Source of the DNA: Karstenula rhodostoma CBS 690.94
Lineage: Eukaryota; Ascomycota; Dothideomycetes; Pleosporales; Didymosphaeriaceae
DNA: 64,000 nucleotides
NCBI GenBank assembly: GCA_010093485.1
Contig: MU001509.1
Coordinates: forward strand, 835,373 to 899,372
Reading direction: 5' to 3'
The position numbers and the translations under genes were made by a program. The notes beneath the pieces were generated by a model. It saw nothing but the letters and a program-made list of their open reading frames with translations. It had not been told where the DNA came from and searched no databases. Shown here piece by piece: positions 33,599 to 45,133 of this stretch (position 1 is the first letter of the stretch; every line of letters begins with the position of its first letter).

Positions 33599-34960
33599 AT
33601 GTCCTACTCCGAGTACTCCAACGAGGTCTCTGCTCTAAATCGCGAAGTCCTCAAGCACCAGCCGCAAGACGTCCTCCAATTCTGCGCAAACTTCTTCCTG
33701 CGCCGCCTCGAGTCGCAGCGCGCCGAGTTCCTGCTTTCCAGCTCAAAGGGCCGTGGCATGGCCGAGAGCAGCTTCCCCGGAGGCAACCCATTTGGCACTT
33801 CTCCTAGCCATACAAGCTCCTACATGCAGCGCCTCGACGAGGAGGACGAGAACGACACCGTAGCCTCGCCCACCGCCGCCTCCTTCTTCCCCAACGCCGC
33901 CATGGACAAGGCCCAGAGCAACCCCGCGCGCGAGGATACCTTTGGCAGCTTCGTCGGCTTTGGCGGCTTTGGCGACGCCGTCACGAGCAGACCGCTGCCC
34001 TCGGGTGCTCCTGAACCCCAGAACTTCCCCAACAACTACAACCTCAACAGGCGCACCTCCGTCTCCGCCGAGTCCCTCAACCCCGCCTCGTCCGACCACA
34101 GCGAATGGACCCCGCCCAGGCACCCCAAGTCGGCAGAGCAGCAGGCGCGACTCCGGGAGTCTGTCGCAGGCAACTTCCTCTTCTCACACCTCGACGACGA
34201 GCAGACCAACCAGGTGCTCGGCGCGCTGCAGGAGAAGCCGATACCAACAAAGGGCATCAAGGTCATTCAGCAGGGCGACGTGGGCGACTACTTCTACGTC
34301 GTCGAGTGGGGCAGCTTCGACATTTACGTCAACCAGTCCGGCAAGCTGGAGGCAGGGCCTGATGGGCAAGGCTCCAAGGTTGGGTCCGTCGGCCCAGGCG
34401 GCTCCTTTGGCGAGCTTGCGTTGATGTACAACGCGCCCCGCGCCGCCACGGTGGTGTCGGCCGAACAGGCCAACCTGTGGGCTCTGGATCGTGTCACCTT
34501 CCGTCGCATCCTCATGGACAGTGCGTTCCAGCGACGCCGCATGTACGAAGGCTTCCTCGAAGAGGTCCCCCTCCTCTCCTCTTTGACGCCTTACGAGCGT
34601 TCAAAGATCGCCGACGCCCTCGAGACAAAGAAGTTTCCTCCCGGTACCCACATTATCAAGGAGGGCGACGTGGGCGAATCCTTCTACATTCTCGAGTCCG
34701 GTCAGGCTGAGGTCTACAAACGTGGCAACGAGAAGCCCGTCCACAGATATGAAAAAGGCGACTACTTCGGTGAGTTGGCGCTGCTCAACGACGCGCCGCG
34801 CGCCGCCTCCGTCATCAGCACCACGGAAGTCAAGGTTGCAACCCTTGGCAAGAACGGCTTCCAGCGGCTGCTGGGTCCAGTCGAAGGCATCATGAGGCGC
34901 AATGACCCGAGCAAACTCCAAGATGCAGACGGCGTAGATCCGTTCACGAAGTCGTCATAG
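33599..34960 (+). CDS. pkaR: cAMP-dependent protein kinase regulatory subunit
   Basis: A single exon encodes 453 residues. Residues 1-45 are the RII-type dimerisation/docking helix pair (HQPQDVLQFCANFFLRRLESQR). A disordered linker holds the pseudosubstrate/autophosphorylation site RRTS (151-154), so this is a type II-like subunit. Cyclic-nucleotide-binding domain A carries FGELALMYNAPRAATV (270-285) and domain B FGELALLNDAPRAASV (390-405), each with the cAMP-phosphate-binding Arg and Glu. The protein holds the catalytic subunit inactive until cAMP binds. The first in-frame ATG, at 33599, begins the conserved MSYSEYSNEV. No intron is needed, although orthologues often have one. Confidence 0.97.
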   Translation: MSYSEYSNEVSALNREVLKHQPQDVLQFCANFFLRRLESQRAEFLLSSSKGRGMAESSFPGGNPFGTSPSHTSSYMQRLDEEDENDTVASPTAASFFPNAAMDKAQSNPAREDTFGSFVGFGGFGDAVTSRPLPSGAPEPQNFPNNYNLNRRTSVSAESLNPASSDHSEWTPPRHPKSAEQQARLRESVAGNFLFSHLDDEQTNQVLGALQEKPIPTKGIKVIQQGDVGDYFYVVEWGSFDIYVNQSGKLEAGPDGQGSKVGSVGPGGSFGELALMYNAPRAATVVSAEQANLWALDRVTFRRILMDSAFQRRRMYEGFLEEVPLLSSLTPYERSKIADALETKKFPPGTHIIKEGDVGESFYILESGQAEVYKRGNEKPVHRYEKGDYFGELALLNDAPRAASVISTTEVKVATLGKNGFQRLLGPVEGIMRRNDPSKLQDADGVDPFTKSS

Positions 34961-37116
34961 AGAGCATCTCCAGTCGTCACGAGACGTATGCAGTGTCCCA
35001 AGACTAGACAGCAAGAAGTGCGCCAGGTGGTCTGGTCATGTAGGGAAAGTGAACGGGGTCGATTTTGAGTGTACGGGAGTGTCGGCTGCTGCTAATCCCA
35101 AGTTGTCCTTTGCTCTGCGTGGCGTTTTCGCATGGACTCTTACTCTTCCCTACTATCACTAAGTGTTTGTTCGACGTGTGTGTGGGTCCTACGGGCAAGG
35201 GGTAGGAGAACGGGTCTGGCGGGTTCCCTGTCGACTATACTCCAATGTCGCATGACGTTCAAGATTATAGACTTCCTATGTGTTTAACTGTGTCCGGGTG
35301 CCATGTACATGGTGCCGTAAAATCACGAGGTAATCCGTTGACGTTAGTCACTCATGCAGCACCGTTGCCAATAATGCGGGGTACATGCGCCCGGCCCAGT
35401 ATAATATTTCCCTTGGAATTCGGCGCGAAGGTCCGAACGAGAATATGGAGGAACCGAGACTCACAACTTTGATCCCCCGTAGTTGGTCAATGGTTCGTGT
35501 GCAGCCTCACGGTTGGGGTAATCACAACTGGCTGTTCATCCGTTAGGCAATGACTACTTGAGCTGCGTGCCGCCCGTCGTAGCTTCCACGCCAGCTTGAT
35601 TCGCAATTCTTACACCTACAGCTTGACTCAACCGCATCGAATCATAGCAACATTGATCGCACGAGATATGCACATGGCCGACTGGCTTCGAAGCCAGATG
35701 ACAGGTTTTTGCTGATAGCCCAACCAGCGCACTGTCGACACTCGACCGTTCGCACCAAAGCGGTGCTGATCCCGCTCCCTGTCTTGGAAAAATTGGCTGT
35801 TCAGAAACCCTTACACTGTCACATGCTCTACAACGATGCTAGTTATGGTGTTGAGGGAATGTCGCCTACATCACCTCAGCCGGGCCACCTTCGGAGACCC
35901 GTGGGAACGATGCTGCAGGACTCACACCTCACCAGACCTATCATGTTTCGAGACACGCAAGAAAAGCAATGGGTCGCTGCGTGCCGTCTGTCGTCTCGTA
36001 TGTATTGGCACCTTCATCGTCGTTCATTGTCCAGCTTAGGATGGCGGTTGCAGACGTCCAGACAAATTATAGCCCTACCGGAGAAACCTACGGAGCGGCC
36101 GGTGTTCTGTCTGCCTTGTGCCTACCTACATCCTACATGACGCATAGGTGGAGACGGCAACTCTCTAGAAGCTCTTTCAGCTGAAGAAAAGCGTGGAGGC
36201 TTTTCGGAAATGCCGTCAGGTATGTTTAGGAAGCCAATGGGCTGCGCTTATGTGCAGATGCAGGGGTGCGAACGAGCGCTAGCACTGAAACGGGACAATG
36301 GGCACGATTAAGGTACAAATCCTTGACCATTCTTACAGACCCGAATCGTAGTAACGAGCACAGCTGAAGCGTGGCTGTCACGCAGACTCAGCACGATTTC
36401 ATCGACTTGGATGCGGAGCCTCGCGACGGACCAGGGACTCGTCCTCAGGCAGACCTAAGGCACAATCACCTCATGGAGCAAAACGGACCCCACCCCAACG
36501 CCACCCTCGTTTTCTACGATTGTACTCGACGAAAACCTGTATCCGTCTTAGCACATCAGCCACCTAAGGCACCAAGCATGCGGAACCAAGCTTTCTCGAT
36601 TACCGTTCTATCGGACCAACCCGATGGCAGACCACTTACGTTCGAGCCAAGGTCGATGCCCTTCAGCTTGGAGCAGAGTATCGCGGGCGCAGGCTCCTAC
36701 TACTTCCGCCCTTCTATCGACCGGTGAGGCCGACCATATTTCAGCAGAACAGGCGGAGCAGCACCGCAGTTACTGTTGTTGTGCTCCACTGCGCATACTT
36801 GGAGATTTGCAATCACCCAGTCCAGTATACCGGATACGCCAATCCTGTAAGTTTGGCAAGGTTCCCGAAGATCTATCCCAGTTGCTGACGCTGCTTTTTG
36901 GTATTTGTGGCTAGTGTGTCCGGTTAGACTCATTATGTGTTCAATCGTTACAGAACCTTGGAGTGCTTACGTTATCTGGAAGGCATATATCCTCATATAA
37001 CCTCCTGAAACCTCCCCATGGTGGAACACCGGCATCTGGCATCCCATCCCTGGATTACAAAGTGGTGTCGGAATTCTCCATACTCCCTTGATAAGCACCA
37101 CTCTTTCAACGTTACC
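34961..37116. other. Gene-poor interval, nothing recognised
   Basis: About 2.2 kb without a supportable gene. Open frames up to roughly 140 codons occur near 35.7-36.7 kb, but they show no domain, have no good ATG context, and their composition is not protein-like. The 3' part should be the promoter of the regulator at 37117. Confidence 0.4.
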
Positions 37117-38836
37117 ATGTCCCCAGATTCCGGACCCAAGCCGATCAAAAAGAGAGCCGGTAGGAAACGACAACCACCCCTGGCTCCCGGTCCTCCTCTA
37201 CAGTTCGTGGTTGTTAGCCATCCGAGTCACTTCAAAGATGAGAGCACGATGAGACATGTACGTTCGCACGTCATGTACAAACATCGTGGCGAGCAACGAG
37301 GAGGCTCCCCGACAGCAGAAGGACCGAGAAGTCGACAAAGCTCAGCGGCATTGACCGGAACCCCTAGCCCCATGACAACAAGCTCCGATGGAGCCCTCGA
37401 AGACACCTTCAATCTTCCGCCAGCAGCTCGGCGACGCAGCACTGTCTGGGACGACGCGTGGTACCAGTACATGTCTCAATCACCGTCAATCGACCCATTG
37501 CGCAATCTCGCTGCTCGTATTATTGCAGCTACTACGACCAAGCCAGCAAAAAGTGCTCCTCCAACTTTCGAACATAAGTCCGAGTACCCATTCCCATCCG
37601 CTGCCACTTTTTCAGGAACCGAAAGTCTCGACGATCTGCGAGAGCTTTTCCTCAAGAACTCGAATCTCTTCGACGCAGACGACCTCTCGGCATTCAGATG
37701 GATGAGAATGTTGTGCAGCAACCAAATGTCATTCCTCAGCCAAGTGAGTGTTGTCTGTGTCTACCAAGATGTTGCGGATGGCTTCCTCGACGACACGGCT
37801 CTCACGATATATGCCAAGACCAAGCTTATGAAGACGATAAACGATAACCTTAACACGCACACGGACGACTTCACTATACTCAGTATAGTGAACCTCCTCG
37901 TCAGCGAGATTGGGGGGCAGAACGAAGATGTGTTTGATGTGCACCAAGAAGGACTGGTCCGGATCGTGCAACAGAGAGGAGGCATCGCCAACCTGGGTGT
38001 CGATTACTACATCGCCACTTTTCTTATTGTGTGAGTGTTTTCCTAGATATTTATGGATGAGGACTCAACTTTATAGGGTCCTGCTCAGCTTCACAATATT
38101 GAGAGGTCGACCGGAACCTGCAATGCTACAAGGCTACACACCGGGACCATTGAACCGTAGCATCGGATCACATCGACCCATATCGCCGCTGTACGCGCCC
38201 GAAGGAAACATATCAGGCCTGTACGGTCGCTGTTCAGTACGGACGTTTGAGATCCTCCAGGACATGCACGAACTCACGCGGGCGTTCATCAACCATTGGA
38301 GCTACCCGGCATCTGAAGACGCCATGGCAGACGCACATCTGGAGCAAATCTACACTCGTCTTTTATATCGCCCTTCTACTGAAGAAAACGTATCACATGA
38401 TTGGATTTATGAGAGTTGTCGCATCGCAGCCCTGATCTACTGCCGCTCCATAGTTCAGGGCATGCCCCTTTCACAGTCGACCAACGTCATACATGCGCAT
38501 AATTCTGGTTCGGGTACAGGAACAAGCCTCATATCAGCTCTCCATCGCGCAGTGGACCAGACAGACAGATCTGGACACTGGGGCGACATGTGTGGAGTCT
38601 TGCTCTGGGTGTACCTTGTTGGCGGAGCTGCCTCCTGGCCATCTTCCCAGCCTCTCTACAGAGAGCTTCCAGAGTCTCAGTCATCGACGGCGTGGACGAG
38701 GAAGTGGTTTGCTCTGCATGCCGTGCGAACGTCACTTTCCATCAACTTTGATCACGCCGATGTTATCGTAGAGTCTCAAAGAGCGATGCTGCAGGTTCAG
38801 CACACAATCAGTTTGAGAAGAGGGGGTCCGCGTTAG
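37117..38836 (+). CDS. Fungal_trans_2-type (C6-regulator-like) protein
   Basis: Two exons (37117-38030, 38077-38836) give 557 residues. The N-terminus is basic (KPIKKRAGRKRQ) and followed by the motif FVVVSHPSHFKDESTMRHVRSHVMYKHR, common in a large group of Pezizomycotina proteins related to fungal-specific transcription factors (PF11951 region). No Zn2Cys6 cluster is present, so DNA binding is unproven. Helical segments such as DDFTILSIVNLLVSEIG and VHQEGLVRIVQQRGGIANLG match the middle regulatory domain. The ATG at 37117 is preferred over one at 37018 because the conserved part begins there. The GTGAGT near 37744 is not spliced, since reading through keeps the domain. Confidence 0.75.
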
Positions 38837-41800
38837 GAAATACCTAAATTAAATACTTAGCATCCCGTCGTATCTGTCAGGCAGTGCGTTTCCCTGAGCG
38901 TCAAGAGGCCAGCTCACAACAGCGCAACCCTACCGCGGTCTCATTGGGCATTATACCAGAAGATTCCTCGTCAACCGCTACGTCAGCGTCAACTTTAAAC
39001 ATAATTGTCATCTACACCACATTTCAACTTCTCTCGAGACCTTGGCGGGACCTCTCTTTCAGATTCCCAGAATCTGCTTTATACCTTTAGCAATGACGTT
39101 GCGCACTCGGCATTGTTATCTTCTGTATTCCACTCTTCTCTGACTTGCTTCTTGCCCTTCAGCCCAACTATAGACGCATATCAACACAAACGTAGACGCA
39201 GCACACCCAGAACCCAAGAAACACAATGATGGGGTTGGATGGTGGCCTCACCGGTATAGCGTAGGAATTGTAACAATAGCATGATATGAACTTCAGGACG
39301 GGGTTTCATTTCACCTCACTGATGTCTCTCCGCGTTCTTGGTCGTAGCTATGACTTTACTACTACAGAACTACTTTTTGGTCGTTTCCCAGCATGCTTAA
39401 TCACATCATGTTTCCTTCGTCGCTGGCTAGCCCGCCCCGAGCCTCTCCCGGCGTGCTCACCGGTTTCCCTCGATCCCAAGGGAAGGCAGTTACGTATGCT
39501 GTGTCTACGTCCGTTTCCGCTAGGCCATCTCCGCACTCGCTTACATGCGTCGGTCGCTGAGGGCAAGGCTGCGAACGCGTGGACCAACCAGCGTAGGTAG
39601 ATGACGGACTAGATTGGGGGCCGAACCGAACCGAACCACGGTTCCCCCTGCTCGTCCTCGTCACCGTCACCCCGTCACCATCACACCGCTCCACGCGCGA
39701 CGCGCCGCTCGCGCTGATGATATCCACCAGCGCCAACCGCGCGAGCATGGAAAAAGCCGTGCAGAGCGGAAGCCGGCTCGGGCCAGCCGATGCACTGCAC
39801 TGCGTACTGGGGACGGCGCTACATACCGCATCGAGTGGAGTGGGAAGTCCAGCCTGGCAGGGCAGCGCACGGTAGACCGCAGGCCGCAGCATGTGCAGCG
39901 TAGGTAGTACCTCGGGTGCGGCGATGCGGTGAGAATAGGTGTGGCTTGTGCAGTGCAGGGCTCGCGCAGGTTGGTGTGCCGGGATGGTGGGTTGAGTTGG
40001 GCTTACGGTAGGGCATGAACATAGGCGTGTGGGTGGGTGGTGATGTACTGCTTTGGATAACGCGGTCGATGGTGGTGAGGCCTGCGGTTTGTTTGGAGAT
40101 GTGGAGGATATTGAAGAGTATATTGTACGTCTGACATTCGGGTGTTGCTGTGTTTTGCGGGTTCGATCAAGGGAAGGAGAGTCCGGAACGTCTTGTTATA
40201 GTATGGAACAAAAGGCTTGGGTGCTGTGTTACTCCTCACCGGGTAGCATAATGTACTTGGATGGTTAATCAGGTACTGCTGCTGCAGTCGAGAGTAAGCC
40301 CAATCCATTCGTCTGGATACGTATCGCCTGGGTCTTGAACCAAACAATAACCTCGCCGTAGCCGTGGAAGAACGCCGGAGTATATCCAAAACCACAGACT
40401 TTGCTGGTGAAGTTATACGTAGCGGATTTATACCTCGCTTGATCGAACAAAGCCGGCGCTATGAAGTCCTCCATCATCTCCAATCTGGCTTCACTCTTCA
40501 ACCGTTGGATGCGCTCTTTCGGTCGACCTCGAACTCGGTCTCGTTTCTACACCTCGTAATCCAGGAATGCCAGCGGCCGTGGCCATGCTAGAGCAGCGAG
40601 TCGTAGGAAATGTGTTAGACTTCTTTCACCAGGAACAAGGTATCTTTGGAGACCCTTGAATCCACGCGCGTTGTAGTGGTACAACCTGGAAACTCACGTA
40701 GTTCGCTCATTCTCTGGGTGGCCATTCCTAGGCCGCCGTGGGTACGACTCGCTGGCAAGTCACACCAAGCAAGCTCCCACAGAGAGACGCTCTCTCAAAG
40801 TATTAAGATCCGGTACATGCGGCAGGACCTTTCTGATGCGGTGCCAGCTAGGGCAGTTCTCTGTTGTTAGTTCCATGGTAGGGCACGCGCTGCGGATGGG
40901 TATTGGAAACGAATGGCGTTGAATGAATGGATGTCGAGATGGAAGAGATGTGCTTTCAGTCGAACTATTGGGTCCTGCAGGCGGAGATTGCAACCAAGTC
41001 AACCAGTGGACTCTTTCGTACATCTAACAGAGCCAGATATCTTTACATGACAGAACGCCCTTCCATGAGAACATATACAAACAACGCTTGGGGTATATCC
41101 ACGAACCAGCAAACCATCGAACCTCTTTCCACTCCTGCTACCCCAACTTCATCTTCTGCGCATAGCTCGTCCCCCCGCTCTCACGCCGCCAGGAAGCTCG
41201 TATCATCCAACCCAACCAACCCCGCCCACTTCGCCGGCAACCCATGCACCACAGCCTCATCCGTCCATATAAACATCAAAGCAGCAGTATCCGTCATTGT
41301 CCGCGGAAAGCAGCACTTTGCGAGGCTGACCTCCTGGGGACGTGGCACGTGCAAATCATGGTTATATCGTTTTACTACTCCTTGGACCAAATAGCCTGGA
41401 GGAGGGAATGCGAGCCAATCAGCTCGAGAAACCTCGTGAAACGGGTATGTAGCATACCCTCTGATACGGTTAAGCTCCAGACGGCCGAGTTTCTGCGGGT
41501 GGAGATGTATGCTGTTATAACGTCCGCGAGAGGGCTGTGAGTGGGACGCCAACCGGATGGGGCTAACTTTGAGGACGAGCCTGAACGAAGCATTGTTCAA
41601 ATATGGGACGAGAAGCATGACATCTGGTGGAGGTAGAGGGCCATACTGTGTAAACTGTGAGTGTAGTGAGCGACACGCGGTGAATTGATTTGTGCTGGGT
41701 CAAAGTTCTTAGAATCTCCTGGCCTGGCACACTCAAACTCCCAGCTACCTTTTAGTCTCAGGATTGGGATTTCGAATTCGTCACAAAGCAGTTAACGAGC

Positions 41801-42703
41801 TGGTCAACGAGGAAGTGAGACGACCGAGGTGCCCAAGGCCTCTTACCGGGCATATTTCTGGAGTAACGGTTGATCTGGCCAACCCTTCGTATTTGTATGA
41901 CCATCTTCAAGTGAATTCTTCGTATCAACTTCAGGTCGTACACACCTCCGGATGCCCCAGCTTCAACTCATCCAACCGGCCAAGTTTTTCGTGGAGTGAG
42001 AGACGTGAGACTCTAATTTCTAGTCCGGCCCTGTACACCAGTAGCTCGTTTTCTCCAGATACATCACACAAGCACAGCACACAATATGAGGTCGAACTTT
42101 TCCTTACTGACAAGAGACAAATCTACCAGTAGTACGTGCGCATTGCGCCAAGCCCATTGGGGCATCACTGCTATGCAGATGCAAACAAACAAGTCAAAAC
42201 AAAACAAACCAACCCAAACCACAGAAAGCTCCCCGGAAAACGACAAAACCAGCACTTTTAGTGCCTCATGAGTTCATGTAGACCCCATCTGTCATCGACG
42301 TGCCAGCAAATGCTTTCGCATGGTAAAAAAAAACGAATCTGCACTTTTTCGTGCCTCGTTACCCACGTCGCCGACAGCGCCAGTGAAACAAACTTCAAAC
42401 CCGACAGAAACACAAAAGGCTGGACGCTTTCTCGTGCCTCGTTATCCTCTGATGTCGAGGATGCTGTGAAAAAAACTCAAAAAGCTGACAGGACGAAGTA
42501 GGACCTTCCAGTGTGCATCGTTGGAAACACAGGCTTCATTTTGCCAAGAACCCAAACAAAAAAAAGAACACCGATAATGCCGATAGAAGAGAAGGGTAGA
42601 CGCCGTGTTGTGCATCCCGGGAAAAGAAAAGAAGGGAAAGGGTATCTTCAAAACCAGTATGCCTCCAAACGCCGTAATATATGATGGGAAACAGGCTCAA
42701 ACA
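38837..42703. other. 3.9-kb gene-poor interval
   Basis: No protein family is recognisable here on either strand. Several motif-free frames of 100-145 codons exist (for example near 39.4-39.9 and 41.2-41.6 kb) but none joins to a domain. The end nearest 42704 carries diverged hairpin-like repeats listed separately, and probably includes the 3' untranslated region of the minus-strand gene. Confidence 0.4.
42240..42625. repeat. Diverged ~85-bp repeats with GCAC-loop-GTGC hairpins
   Basis: A motif of the form GCACTTTTAGTGCCTCATGA or GCACTTTTTCGTGCCTCGTT recurs near 42254, 42341 and 42425. More diverged versions lie near 42503 and 42598. Spacing is about 78-95 bases. In the clearest copies the motif is a short hairpin with a GCAC/GTGC stem. 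Sequence between motifs is A-rich. The array lies just downstream of the minus-strand repeat-protein gene, so it may be transcribed in its 3' untranslated region. Confidence 0.5.
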
Positions 42704-45133
42704 TTATAGGTCGTCATCGTAAACGAGAATGGGGTCGTCCCAGTTCTTGATAAAATCAAGCTGGGCTTGGAATTTGGCGGATGGCACGAAGGTCTCCAGG
42801 TCGGCCTCGACATCGAACGGCAAGTCAAGCGGCTCAGCATCGGGTGGTGTGAGGTCGTAGTCCGGCAAAGCAAGGCTGAAGCCTGCGCTCTTGACTGCGA
42901 ATGTACCATTGCTGAGGCTGTTGGGAGAGTCGTCATTGGTAACGCCCGTGCTCTTGAAGGGAGACGCGCCATTGGAAACGTCCGTGCTCTTGAAGGGAGA
43001 CGCGCCATTGGAAACGCCCGTGCTCTTGAAGGGAGATGCGCCATTGCTTGAGCACTTGTTCTGGAAGATCGAGGTTCCGTTGCTCAAACTCTGGTCTTGG
43101 AAGATCGAGGTTCCGTTGCTCAAACCCTGGTCCTGGAAAATCGAGGTTCCGTTGCTGGAGGTCTTGTCCTGAGCAGGAGTAGCGCCACTGGTAAAGGTCT
43201 TCATCTGGAAAAGAGAAGCACCGTTGGGCGTGCTCGCGCTCTGGAAGATGTTGGGAGCAGCAGCACCAGAAGCGTTGTTCTTGAACATGGGAAGAGGAGA
43301 GTCTCCAAGGATTGACTCGTTGCCAGCGTCAGAGCGGAGACTAGGGGAAGGCTTGCTCATATGCGACAGGTTGCTCGGCTTGGCCGGAGTAAACTTCAGT
43401 GCCTTGGCACGCTGAGCTTCAACCCTAGCAACGGTAGGGCTGGTGACGAGATTACCCTCGACAGAGGGGATGGGTGGAGTCGGACCGACGGAGCCCGGAA
43501 GTTCAGCATGTGGCATGACAGGAGCAGGCGGCGGCGACTGGGTCCACGTTGTAGAAGCGCCAAGCGCTCCATCGGGGATAGACTCATCGTCGAGATCCTC
43601 GTCTGAGTCTGAGTCGTCTGGAACGCTGAATGAGGTAGGGAACGATACAGAGTCGTTCTGCTGTGCTGCAGTTTGCTGTGACTGCTTGAAAATGTTGCTG
43701 TCCGGGGAAGCAACTGGGCGGTCTAGGCAAGACCGAGGGTGCAGGTCGCGAAGAGATGTAGACCTTCCACCGCTGTTGTAAAACGGGCTGCGAGCGTGGT
43801 CGAGTGGCAGAGTGGGCTTGACAGGTGACGCAACAAAGCCGTTGGCACCGGTCGAAATCTTCCGCTTTTTCGCAGAGGGCGGGCTGGCTTCGTATTCCTG
43901 TTCGGTCTGCTTGCCTTTCCACTGTTGCTCAATGCGCAAATGCTCGAGGATTGCCCACATCGGCGCAGGCTCATCCGGAGTGTTGTCGACGTGGTCCAAA
44001 AGCTCATCATCGAGCCCAAAGCTGCTAGCTGCGGGCTTCCATGGCTTGGAGTTGAAGTGATTGAGGTCACCATATGTCATGCCGTCTTCGAGTCGCTTGC
44101 GCTTGTCGCCTGCAGAAGTAGAGGAATCTTGGAGCAGCTGCATCAGGACCTTCTCGGCCCACTTCGTAGCTAGCTCTTCCTCGGCTGCGTCTGGCACGCT
44201 TGTCGCAACGTTCTTGACGATGGCTGCGCGCTCGCGCCTGCCCGTCGACCGCTTGATTTTTGAGTTTCCACGGCTTTCGCCAACGGGCGTGGGTGTAGGC
44301 GTGAGGGTCATGGTGAGGGCACCAATGACTGGCGATGCGATCGGAGTGCTTACGGTGGAAGCGACAGGAGTGTTCGCGTTGCTCGAGGGGCGCGCAGACT
44401 TTGGTTTTGGGGTAGACCAGACAGAGGACTTGAGGGTTGACCACATGCTGCCCAAGAAGCTTGTTGAGCTCTGCGGGGTTACTGGGGGTGGAGTTGATCG
44501 GTTGGTGCGCGGTGTGGAAGGTGGCTGGGGCGCTGCGTGCACTGGCAAGACCGCTGCAGGTGAAAGCTCAACAGGCCGCACGTCAATCCTGCTGAGCGCC
44601 ATGTTCTGTTCGCGCTTTAGGTCGGCAAGCCGGAGGAGTTCGAGAGCTTCGGAACGGTCTTCTTCTTCGACGACTGGAGCAGCTTCGGCAGGAGAAGATT
44701 TGGTAGGAGAGGCTTCGGCAGGAGCAGCATTGACAAGGGGTGCTTCATCCTGGGGCGCGTGGTTGTCGGCTTGGGGCGCAATGTCAGCTGGTTGCGCCTT
44801 CGCTTTCTTGAGCCCCTCGACTTCGGCCTGGAGCTTCTTGACGAGGTTGTAGATGTCCCGAAGGACGGAGGGCGGGTTGGAGAGGAAAGAGGCCACCGAG
44901 AGTGGTGCCTCGCCGAAAGAAAACGGGGGCGTACTTGCTGAGACCTCTTCGGATCTCGTGTCTTGCTCTGGCTCTGGCTGCGGCTCTGGGCCTGGCTGAC
45001 GCGCAGGCTCAGCCGCGCGCGCAGGCCGCTTGGCATTTGACCTTGTGATTCTGCGCTTGGGCTCAGACTTGAGCTCTACAAGCGGGGATGAGTTGACTGT
45101 CGCGCGTGTGCGACGACGCGTCGGCGGAGCCAT
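42704..45133 (-). CDS. Large disordered, probably nuclear, repeat protein
   Basis: One exon encodes 809 residues from MAPPTRRRTRATVNSS. The N-terminus is very basic with bipartite nuclear-localisation character (EPKRRITRSNAKRPAR). A predicted coiled-coil lies near 115-135 (VLRDIYNLVKKLQAEVEGLKK). The middle has a conserved-looking block (EELATKWAEKVLMQLLQD, then GDLNHFNSKPWKP). Near the C-terminus a 12-residue unit, SNGTSIFQDQGL or SNGASPFKSTGV, is repeated about eight times, and the protein ends in acidic sequence. The repeats recall FxF-type nucleoporins but lack FG pairs. The frame stays open upstream to 45466, but the ATG at 45133 begins the basic segment. I cannot name the family. Confidence 0.7.
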   Translation of the reverse strand: MAPPTRRRTRATVNSSPLVELKSEPKRRITRSNAKRPARAAEPARQPGPEPQPEPEQDTRSEEVSASTPPFSFGEAPLSVASFLSNPPSVLRDIYNLVKKLQAEVEGLKKAKAQPADIAPQADNHAPQDEAPLVNAAPAEASPTKSSPAEAAPVVEEEDRSEALELLRLADLKREQNMALSRIDVRPVELSPAAVLPVHAAPQPPSTPRTNRSTPPPVTPQSSTSFLGSMWSTLKSSVWSTPKPKSARPSSNANTPVASTVSTPIASPVIGALTMTLTPTPTPVGESRGNSKIKRSTGRRERAAIVKNVATSVPDAAEEELATKWAEKVLMQLLQDSSTSAGDKRKRLEDGMTYGDLNHFNSKPWKPAASSFGLDDELLDHVDNTPDEPAPMWAILEHLRIEQQWKGKQTEQEYEASPPSAKKRKISTGANGFVASPVKPTLPLDHARSPFYNSGGRSTSLRDLHPRSCLDRPVASPDSNIFKQSQQTAAQQNDSVSFPTSFSVPDDSDSDEDLDDESIPDGALGASTTWTQSPPPAPVMPHAELPGSVGPTPPIPSVEGNLVTSPTVARVEAQRAKALKFTPAKPSNLSHMSKPSPSLRSDAGNESILGDSPLPMFKNNASGAAAPNIFQSASTPNGASLFQMKTFTSGATPAQDKTSSNGTSIFQDQGLSNGTSIFQDQSLSNGTSIFQNKCSSNGASPFKSTGVSNGASPFKSTDVSNGASPFKSTGVTNDDSPNSLSNGTFAVKSAGFSLALPDYDLTPPDAEPLDLPFDVEADLETFVPSAKFQAQLDFIKNWDDPILVYDDDL
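42912..43200 (-). repeat. 36-bp in-frame coding minisatellite
   Basis: Within the preceding gene a 36-base unit is repeated about eight times in two subfamilies. GTGCTCTTGAAG landmarks fall at 42948, 42984 and 43020, and AARATCGAGG landmarks at 43065, 43101 and 43137, each exactly 36 apart. The unit encodes 12 residues, so copy-number change preserves the frame. Neighbouring copies are almost identical, which suggests recent expansion. Confidence 0.9.

Noticed and set aside
37744..37775. Intron at a GTGAGT inside the regulator gene
   Set aside because: The nearest acceptor would leave an intron of about 30 bases, and reading through keeps a conserved helical region.
41181..41618. Minus-strand frame of 145 codons in the gene-poor interval
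   Set aside because: It has no recognised motif, poor composition for a protein, and an equally open frame on the other strand.
41764..42132. Plus-strand frame of about 120 codons
   Set aside because: It starts at a non-ATG codon, shows no family motif, and no join to another exon was found.
44061..44852. Open frame of about 260 codons on the plus strand
   Set aside because: It is antisense to the 809-residue repeat protein, Ser/Arg-rich and without any motif.
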